Shown piece by piece: positions 21,666 to 31,400 of a DNA stretch of 64,000 nucleotides (within the stretch, counting starts at the first letter, position 1; every line of letters starts with the position of its first letter). The stretch comes from Rhineura floridana (lineage: Eukaryota; Chordata; Lepidosauria; Squamata; Rhineuridae), in NCBI RefSeq assembly GCF_030035675.1, contig NC_084480.1:137032738-137096737 (forward strand), given 5' to 3'. A model generated the notes under the pieces. That model did not search any database and was not told the DNA's origin. It was given only the letters and a program-made list of their open reading frames with translations. Both the position numbers and the translations under genes were made by a program.

Positions 21666-21798
21666 ATGATGACTGACTGTGGCTGTCCAGGGTTTCACAG
21701 GAGGGACATGCCTAGCTCTGCCTGGAGAAGCTAGGGTTTGAACCTGGGATATTCGGTTTGCAAAACAGATACTTTACCACTGAGCTATGGTTCTTTCC
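21666..21798 (-). mobile_element. tRNA-derived SINE, minus strand
   Basis: On the minus strand: CATAGCTCAGTGGTAAAG (A box) and GGTTCAAACCCTAG (B box) followed by CTCCTGTGAAACCCTGG. Same family as 43434-43625. Confidence 0.7.
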
Positions 21799-21942
21799 CA
21801 AATACCATCTGGAGGGCCACAGATTCCTCACCTTGCTGTGGGGCAGGGGGTAGCACTGTTGTTAAGCCAGACACTGAATACCTTGCTTGACCCTCTTCCA
21901 ATGTGGTTTCTGTTTCCTTCACAGCTGCATGATAGATGGAAT

Positions 21943-22033
21943 CACAGTGCAACCCTAGACATGTCTATTCAGAAGCAAGCCCCTCTGAACTTAATGGGAT
22001 TTTCTCCCAGGTAAGTGTATAGGATTGCAGCCG
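21943..22033. mobile_element. Short palindromic MITE, about 90 bp
   Basis: GTGCAACCCTAGACATGTCT ... CCCAGGTAAGTGTATAGGAT ... TGCAGCC. The ends are inverted copies (GCAATCCTA / TAGGATTGC). Copies recur at 26437, 32640, 32925, 45394, 60567 and 62950. Confidence 0.65.
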
Positions 22034-22094
22034 AAATAGCTGTTAAACACATAGGAGCAGGAGGGGGGGAGGGAAGATGGCAATTATAATTAAT

Positions 22095-22330
22095 GTACGG
22101 TAGGGCCCCACTCATACAGCGGGTTACGTTCCAGACTCCCGCCAAAAAGCGAAACCCACCGAAAAGCGGAACTCCATCAATAAAATGGCCCCCGGTGCAC
22201 GAAAAACGCCGTAAAAGCGGAACAAGTGCCATATGAGTGGGGCCTTACTCTAATTACTCTAATTGAAAGCTGCCGTATTAGCGGAATGCCAAAAAGCGGG
22301 CCACCAAAAAATGGAGCCCTACTGTATTGC
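22095..22330. mobile_element. Tigger/pogo-like MITE
   Basis: Starts TACGGTAGGGCCCCACTC and ends GGAGCCCTACTGTA, inverted copies with a TA at each end as expected of mariner/pogo families. An inner inverted end (ATGAGTGGGGCCTTACTC) at about 22233-22250 suggests two joined units. Confidence 0.6.
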
Positions 22331-23036
22331 TTCCAAAGGGAATTTGTACCCCTGCCTCATTCACTGTGAACTTCCTTTTCTTTTAGGTTTAACACAGTAC
22401 TTTCTCCCTCTACATTACAAGCAGCTTCAAATGTCCTCAGGCAGTATTTTGTGGCAAAAAATATATACAAACAACATGATGATTGACTGTCCTTAGCAGG
22501 AGATGTTGTTCAGGGCCCATGCCAGTGTGGGGCCCAGATTCTGTGTTTACACACACACATACTCGCTCTCCCCCCCCGCCCCTCTCTAAAACAAAATGTA
22601 TAGGCCATTTAAGCAATTTCTGTGAGATGACCCAGCCTGGCTGCTCCCACCTTTCAGTGTTTTCAACCAATGGGTGAAGCCAGAGATGTGTTTGACAAAT
22701 GAATTTTTTGAACTCCAGACTATAGGAACCCCTGGGGTCCTAAAGAGCTGCTTTTCTCTTCTACTCTTTAGTGCACATTTTTTTCTTGTTTCTGTCTCAT
22801 TTTCTAATCTTTCCTGTAGTAGGTTTGTCTGAGAGCAGGTATTCCTTAGGAGTTATTTTCTGCAAATCGTACTAAAAAATAAGTGTGGGAGATTATTAAG
22901 GAATGTCCAACCCCCTCCATGGCAAATATACACTGTGAAAACTTTGCAACAAAGCTTAAGGCATGTCTCCTGCTGCGCAAGACATGAAGTCCAGCCACTC
23001 TTTAAGAATTCATTTAGAGTACAATAGACTTCTAAG

Positions 23037-23412
23037 CAGGGCCGGTTCTAAAGGGCGGCCAGGTGGGGCACTGGCCCGAGGGCCCCAGAGCTACAGGAGC
23101 CCCTGAGGGGCCCTCCGCTCCCCTTCCGCGATCCGTGATCCACGGCACCATCCGCCTGCCCGCCATTCCCTTGCCTCAACAACCTGTCTCCTGTCTTTTA
23201 CCATTGCCCTTAATGAAGATGGCGGCCACGGTTTCCCTAAGGTACTGAAGCCGCGGCCACCATCTTAGTTGATGGCAGAGATGCGCGTGCATAGCACGCA
23301 CACATGCCATCAACAAAGATGATGGCGGAGGCTTCATCCCCTTCGAGTGCACATGCCGGGGCCCAGGGCAAGCTGATGCCCAAGGGCCCTGGCATGCCTG
23401 GAGCCGGCCCTG
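23037..23412. mobile_element. hAT-like MITE with CAGGGCCGG ends, GC-rich
   Basis: Left end CAGGGCCGGTTCTAA and right end GGAGCCGGCCCTG are inverted copies. The inside is GC-rich with repeated GGGGCCC. No clear 8-base duplication remains. No coding potential. Confidence 0.7.
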
Positions 23413-23585
23413 TTCTTAATATCAATATTTTAGAGGTGGATTTTTTTTTAAAAAGTGTTCAAAAACAGCTGCAGAAAATCGTGACATGAAAATCCGATCC
23501 GCAGTGATAGAGAACAAGTGAATTAATTGACATTTTGGTAGCAAATCTGAATTGGGCGGAATTCTAACATAACTCTAATGCCAAC
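23413..23585. repeat. AT-rich unassigned repeat, copy 1
   Basis: ATATCAATATTTTAGAGG, ATGAAAATCCGATCC and GGGCGGAATTCTAACAT recur in order within 29726-30000. The family is not recognised. Confidence 0.5.
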
Positions 23586-23819
23586 TAAAGCTAAAAAGAA
23601 AGCAAATCAACACATACCGCCCAAATGCAACAATATCTTACTTGTTCTGTAATTATAATGAGAAATGAAACAGTTAAGTACTCAAAAGACATCCCCCTAC
23701 TTCCCTAGTCACTGTGCACTCTTACCTTTTAAAAGAAACACAGCTAACAGCTGCACAGAAACAAGATTAAATAAAGTCTTTTGATCTGCTGCTCATATTT
23801 GGCAACCTCCAAGCCCACA

Positions 23820-26800
23820 ATGATGAATGTTAATGGTTGTGTTGCTGCTTTCTTTTTCTGCCTTTGCCTCATTGTTTTGACTGGTAAGTTCTGGGGTAGT
23901 TTATATTTTGTTGTAATGATGGGGAATATTATAGATTGCCTTAGAGCTGGGGTTCCCAATATGGAATCTGTGGACACCACAGTGCCCCCAGGACCCCCCC
24001 TCCCGGTGCCTTGCAAGCTTGCCCCTTCCATAGTTTTAAAAATGAGGAGTTTTAAAAACTTTTATCTTTTTGGAGGGGGTGCTCCTGTTATAGGGAGGAG
24101 TGCTGCTTTTTTTGTCTGTTTTATTTGTAGGAGGGTCAGAGATAGATTTTTTTTTGTGGGGGAGGAATTTTGAGCATCACCAGCTTTTCTTTTGTGAAAT
24201 GGGTATTTTGTAGTACCTACAGCAGTTCCTTACATTTTCAGATGTGTCTCCAGGCCCAGAAAGGTTGGGGATCCCTGTCTTTGCCTACGGATTTCTCTCT
24301 GTGTGTAGATGCCATTTTCTAAAATACAGATATTTTATGTCCCAAAGTTGATTTCACTAACCTGTAGAATCTTTGCTCCTTGCTCAGTTTAAAAAACAGA
24401 ACAAACAAAATTAGTCCTCCTGTTTCCTAAAAGCAAGGACTAATTTTGTTTTGTTCTTTTTTTTTTAAATGAGCAAGGAGCAAAGATTCTACAGATTAGT
24501 GAAATCAACTTTGGAACATAAAATATCCATATTTTAGAAAATGACATAATGTTTTTTACTACACACAGAACAAAATTCATCCTGTTTCCTAAAAGCAATG
24601 AGAGCCAGTGTGGTTAAGGTGTTGGACTATGACCTGGGAGACCAGGATTCGAATCCCCACACAGCCATGAAGCTCACTGGGTGACCTTGGGCCAGTCACT
24701 GCCTCTCTGCCTCAGAGGAAGACAATGGTAAACCCCCTCTGAATACCGCTTACCACGAAAACCCTATTCATAGGGTCGCCGTAAGTCGGAATTGACTTGA
24801 AGGCAGTCCATTTCCATTTTCCATTTTGTAAAAGCAAGATTTGTTGTTGAATTACAAGCAGTCCTAAAGCATGGATTGCCAAACAACACATAAAACCAAA
24901 ACACAGCCATCCTTAGAAATTTACACTTCTCCAAATTTTGCAGTGCACTTTACCATCCAATTAGTGTGTACAAAATGCATATAGTAAGATAAAGTTTGCA
25001 TACAAATGCATATATTAAGGAAAATAACACAAAAATGCATTATTTTAGAGAAAATTACATTGCAAAAATGTGTGGATTAGACAAAATTGCATACAAAAAT
25101 CAGGACAAATGTGCACTAAAATCCTGATAAATTTTCTTGAGGGCTTTTTAATACTAATTGCAAACTGATGAGGAAATAGGGAGAACTGAATTTAAGATTG
25201 GAGAAATGATAAACTGAAAGAAACTGAAACTGACATACTCACACATCCCTAGAGCCAATCACATTAGAAGAGGGCAATAACTTGTTCTCTGTTGCCACAA
25301 AGGGCAGATCAGATCTAATGGGTTTAGGAACAGAAGAAGAGCCTTGCTGGATCAAGCCAGTGGCCCATCTGATCCAGCATTCTGTTCTCTCAGTGGCCAT
25401 CTACATGCCTAATGGGAAGCTCACAAGCAGGACCTGAATGCAAAAGCATTCTCTCCTTCTCCAATTTCCAGCAAGTAGTTTCCAGTTAACACCAGGCAGG
25501 CATCACTTTGGCTCTGGATTTTCTGCATCGAGTTGGACTACATGGTCTACAAGGGCCCCTCCAACTATATGAGCCTATTATTTCATGTTTAAGAAGTCCC
25601 ACCTAAGCGCTAGTCTATGTATGGAACATAGAAATTATATGGTTCCTTCCCAGAGCTCATGCCCAATGGACCAGACAAGGATTGCAGGCAGGGAGAAGAT
25701 CAAGGATCAGTGTGGCTGGACTATGAGATTCTGTGGTGGGAGCAGGTAAGGCGAGCCAAAGATGGCTCAGACTGCAATCCTAAATCACATTTACCAAGGA
25801 GCAAGTCCTATTGAATGAAATGAGTAAACACGCTTAGGGTTTCACTATTAGGAGAGTTTTGTTAGGGCAGTGTTATCTTTTTGAGGAGGGCTTGCAATAG
25901 GAGAAATGAAGCTCCTCTGATCCTCCGTTAAAAGTTTAACAGCACCTATAGAAGTTCGTGGAATTACGCTGTAGTCCTAAAGTAGGGATGGGATAATCTG
26001 TTCATTTCGGTTTCTCATTTTCCCAGTCTTAAATTCAGTCCTCCACATTTCCACATCTGTTTGCAATTTATTTTTATTGTGAAAAAAGTTCCCATGAAAA
26101 TTCATCAGAATTTCTGTGGGAATGTCTCCTAATATACTCATGTTTGTATGCAATTTTACTTAATATGCCCATTTTTGCAAAACAATTTCCCCTAAAGTGA
26201 TGCATTTTTGTATGTTATTTTCACTAATATATGCATTTTAATAGGCACTTTACATCAGTATATGCATCTTTGTACACACTGCATGCTGGAAAACTGCACT
26301 GTATAATTTGGAGAAGTGCAAATATCAAAGGATGGCTGCATTTCAGTTTGTGTGCTGTTTCGGAAAGAGCAAATTAGTGAGGTTTGCCTTTACATGTGAA
26401 CTGAATTGAATTTCTCTCTCCCCCCTCCAAAGCACATATTCCTGGGAGTAAGTCCCATTGAACTCAATAGTGCTTTCCTTCCGAGTAGATCTATGTAGGA
26501 CTGCAATGCAAGTCTGTAATATGCCCGGTTTGCCTCCTTTCTCTTCCCATCTTCTGTCTGCATCCCTTAGTGGACTAGCAGATGGCATCATGGATCAATT
26601 TTACCCACGTTATAGACACCATGGAAATAACCTGAAAAGGGGATGTAGTGCTTCCCCATTGTGATGGCCGTGGGGATTACTGTCTGCCATAATTCTTTCT
26701 CCTCTGGACCTTTGCACATGGTCAGTGAGCTGTGCAGGCCTGGACAGAAGGAGAAGAAAAGTGCAATGTAGAATTTCCCCATTTTGCACTCTTTGTGTAC

Positions 26801-28450
26801 ATTATCTCCTGCAGTGTTGCTACGGATAATTACATACAAATCTGGATTATGAAAGAAAAGCATTTCTGTTTCCTGATGAAGCTGCTGTCAATTGCAAATG
26901 ACTGAAAGAAGAGTTAAGCTCCCTCCCTTCCATTTCTTTTAGCTGTAATTGACACTGAGTTTTGTATGTACCGGCTTCTACAAATATAATTAAATCCTGG
27001 GTGAGGTATATTGTATGTGCTTTGATCAAAGCATCAGATAAAACAGACTTCTTTGTGCCTGCCCCCCCAAAAAGCACAAAAGCAAACAGTAGGTCCATCT
27101 TAACCTGCACACAACCAAGACACACTGGAAGTGGTAAATCATACTGAGGGAATTTTCATTTCATTGGCAGTGTGTCTACTTCCACAGAAGTGACTCAGGG
27201 GAGATAATTCCCATTTGATAACAAATAATGTAATGGTATACATATAATTTCACAAAGTTTATAGTACCACTTGTCATGGGTATGAAATCATTCTATATTT
27301 ATCTTGATACGGTAAATATTATCTACCGGTGGGTTCCCTCACTGGACTGGGTCCCACACATGCTGAAGGATGATGCACGGGATATAATCTCCTGGGATAT
27401 AAACCTCAGGTTTTCAGGTCTTCAGTGATCCATGCTTGTTCAGGTCTGCACACTCTTAGGTGGTAACCTTTGTGAAGCTTTATGCTGATAATCTGTTTGA
27501 AGGAAGAGCTTGAGGGACAGTGACGTTGTATCTACCTTGTCTCTGAACATAAGTCTAACAGTGTTGCAACTGACTGCACCAGCTGTATGGTGGGTTCACA
27601 TGCACAGACAGAATGCCATGCACATGTCTGGTAAGTCAACATGCACAGAGTGTAATGCGTGGCAGGTGCATGCAGTCCTTCTCCCACAACAGAAAATGCT
27701 AATTTTCTCCTGTTTTAATAACTGACTTGTTTTAATAGGGTTGTTGTATTATGTGGTTTAGTTATAGATGTTTATATTTGCTTGAATAATTGGTTTTTAT
27801 ACATTAGAAGTGCTTTAGAAGCATATTTGGGCTCCTTTGGGAGGAAGGGTGAGCTACAAATTTCATTAATAAATAAATAAAAATGTGGCATATACATTTT
27901 AAAAAGAATAAGAAAAAGAAGAATTAAAATCATGTGGTAGAAAAATATAATGAAATAATCATTTGCTGGCACAAATGATTGCGTGGTACCACAAATTTCA
28001 CTGCCCGAAGTGGAAGTGACTGCCTATTCGGGGGGGGGGGGCTGTCTTGCTTCTACTGCACATGCTGCTTTTGAAGTGGCCCTCATTGTTTTAATGGAAG
28101 GTGAAAAACATCAGTGGGACTATTGCATGATAATGTGGTCACGTATTCATGCAAGAAATGCTGAAAGATTAAGCTTAATCTACAATACTGTTTTTCCCAA
28201 GTAAAACATCAGATTTTTTTTATTTCATAAGCAGACATTTTTCTTTCAGACAAAAGCACTGAAGGATACGGAGGAAGAAAACTACCAAGACATGTAAGCT
28301 TGTTTTGGGTATAGCTAGCTTTATTATATCCAGCAATATGGCTAAAAAGTCAGTGTACCAGAACTGTCCAGTTATTTACATGTCTGTATTTGATTGATTG
28401 TTTGTTTCTCATAAACATTCAAAAATGTCTTTGGTCTTTCTTTAAAAAAA

Positions 28451-28482
<32 letters not shown>

Positions 28483-31400
28483 CCTTTAACTAGTACAGTA
28501 GATTATTGGCTATTTGTCATGATGACTACATACAACCTTCAGTACTGGAGACACTGTGCGTCTGAATAAGCAGTCGCTGAAAACAAGAGTAGGAGATCAT
28601 TATTGCACTCTTGTTCTGCTTGTGGGCTTCCCAGAGGCTTCTGGTTGGTCACTGTGAGAAACAGAATGGTAAACTACAGAGGCCAGGTATGGGGAACCTT
28701 TCGTCCTCCAGATGTCGCTGATCTATGGCTCTCATTATCTCTGGCCATTGGCCATGCTTGCTGAGGCTGAAGAGAGTTAGAGTTCAGCAACCTCTGGAGG
28801 GCCAAAGGTTCCCTACCCCTGAGATAGGCCCCTATCTTTCTCTTTCTAGTCCATGCCACACGTCACATTGTTGTTGTGATGTTGGATGGTTGTCACCAAG
28901 GGTGTTGCTAAGTACTTAAAGGGTTCAGGGGCACAGGTCCATAGCCCATGACACAGATTTCCATGAAATTTGCATATGCTAATATATATATATATGTACA
29001 GATGCCTCTGGGCAAATTAATATGGTGGGTGGGGGGACAGCCATATTGTAAGCAAAGTTTAAAACAAAAAAAATTGTTTAGGAAAAAGAGGGAAGGAAAG
29101 GGGTAGGAGATCTGGGATTCTGCATAAAAAACACTGGGCATAAACATGCCAGGGCCCACTGACAGAGGAGGTGGCCTTCCAGAGGGCACCCTACCCAGAG
29201 CATCCTCATATCTGATCATGTGAAGTGCTAAAAAATCAGCTCTTCATCAGTCCTTACAGAAAGTCACTCTTTTGTCAACAATAGAAGGCTTTGATCCTCT
29301 CCTTCACTTTGGCTTCTCACCCCAGACTCCCATTAAAGCCATCAGAACCTCCCCCCCCAAAAAAACAGAGGGTATATATGAAACCAACCCACCTCTCACA
29401 CAGGGAGGCCCACTAAATACCACTCCTTTACTCTCCCAGATGGGGAAGTATAGTAACACAACAAAGAGAGTGTCCCTCACTCCTCCCCAAAGGGACAACA
29501 CCCTTAGGGGTAGGTATGAGATCCATTGGCTGGTGCCAGTTAGAAAGCATTCCATCAGCCTAACAAGCCAGCATCAATTCAAGTTTGTTCTTCATCCGCT
29601 AGTCACTGCTTTTACCCATCTATTTTTTATTGCAAAAATAATTTATTTATTTATTTTTTATTTAGTTGCATTTCTAAACCGCCCTATAGCTGGCAGCTCC
29701 CAGGGCGGTGTACAACATGACCAGGTATTGATATTAATATCAATATTTTTAAAGGCAATATCAGTAATTTTAAAGGAAATATCAATATTTTGAAAGGAAA
29801 CATTGATAAATGAAAGGAAATATCAATAAAATTATCGTTCTTACTATCAATATTTTAGACGCAAATTTTAAAAAATCTGTTTTCAAAAATATCAATGGAA
29901 AATTGCTACATAAAAATCTGATCCACAATGACGGCGAATAAGCGCCTGAATGGACATCCAGTACCAAATCCAAACTGGGCAGAATTCTAGCACATCCCTT
30001 CTTAAGGGTTGGCCCCACAGGGTTGCCCCCTGCAGGGATCACTCTGTCATTGCATGCCCTGCCACCTAGAGCGGCACCTTCTTTTATCCTTGACCAAAAT
30101 ACAAGCCAGAGCCCTCCCAAGGAAGTGCCCAGAGCTGGTTCAGGTGTTGCTGGTCAGGAAATAAAGGGTTATTGTCACCTCCCTTTACCTACACTTCAGC
30201 TTGCTTGCTTAGATGGAGGACAGAGAGGGTGGACAAGTGTGTGTAGAAGTGCATCTACTCTACTAAGATAAAATTTTGTTGCATTGCCAGCTTTTGCCTC
30301 TGGCCCCAACCACCAGCATGTGCTCCCTGGATGTTTACCCAGAAGGCAATGGGGCCCTCAGGCTGAAAAAGGTTCCCAACCCCTGATGTATGATAGAATA
30401 AAAATACTTCCACCCTGGTCTTATGGAAGTACTTCATCACCAGAGTCAAGGACATTACTTAACTACAATACTTGACAGCCTTAATTTAGAAGCAAAGTGT
30501 TATATTCAACATAACACAAAGGAGATCATTCTTGCTGATGGAACAATCTCCCCCATGTGCTGTTCTGGAGGTTCTCTTGACCCTTCAGAACAGATTTGGG
30601 GAGGGCGGGGCATGCAGGGGGAGGAGAGGGAAGAGTCGTATTATGCTAGTGGTAATCCTTGCACTGGCTTCCGCTAGTGCGATGAGTTAGTTGAATACAG
30701 CCCAAAGAGTCTTACACATCCACAACCATCTTTGTGTTTTGTCCGCAGCCTATCTGTGTTCACTATTTTCTCCAGCCAATCTGTATTTTGTACCACAACC
30801 CTGTTTGTGGCAGCAATGGGATGACCTACCAAAATGAGTGTGAGCTCTGCATTTACTGCAGGTAAGCCCAAGAGATTGTTCTTCTGAGTGCCTCTCCTCT
30901 TCTTCCTCCACTCCATAACTTTTCCTTTTAGCAAGTCAGCTGCAGCAGTAGCTGCAACTGCTGCAGTGTGAGATCTTTAGAAGCAGTAGCATCTCTTGAA
31001 CACAAGTCTTGGGAAAATAATATCAGTTGCAGACTTAACCCAAATGAAATGGACGTACTGATGGTTTGGGTACTGACAGTCTGCAGTGAGGTGTACAGTT
31101 TGTTTTGGGCAGGGTTGCACTTCCCTTTTAAGAAGCAGCACTTTGGGAATATTCCTGGATGAGCAGGCAGCAGCAATAGCTGGGAGTGCCAGCTTTGTTT
31201 GGTGTGCCTGCTGCACCCGTTCTTAGATCAATCAGATCTGGCCAGGCTCAGTTATAAATGCTGGATCTAGATTAGATTAGTATAGTATGCTCTATGTGTA
31301 GGGCTGCCTTTGAAAACAGTTTGGAAGCTTCAGTTGGTTTAGAAATGTGACCTCCAAGTTATTAATTAGGGGCAGCAGATTATATCATACAACTTTACAG

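Noticed and set aside
23781-24173. 130-codon frame from the SPINK first exon treated as one protein
   Set aside because: A GTAAGT donor ends the exon at 23883 and three further exons fit in phase; the rest of the frame runs through a MITE.
28020-28050. Run of G residues near 28030 as a regulatory element
   Set aside because: A simple homopolymer in an intron, prone to assembly error, with no further support.
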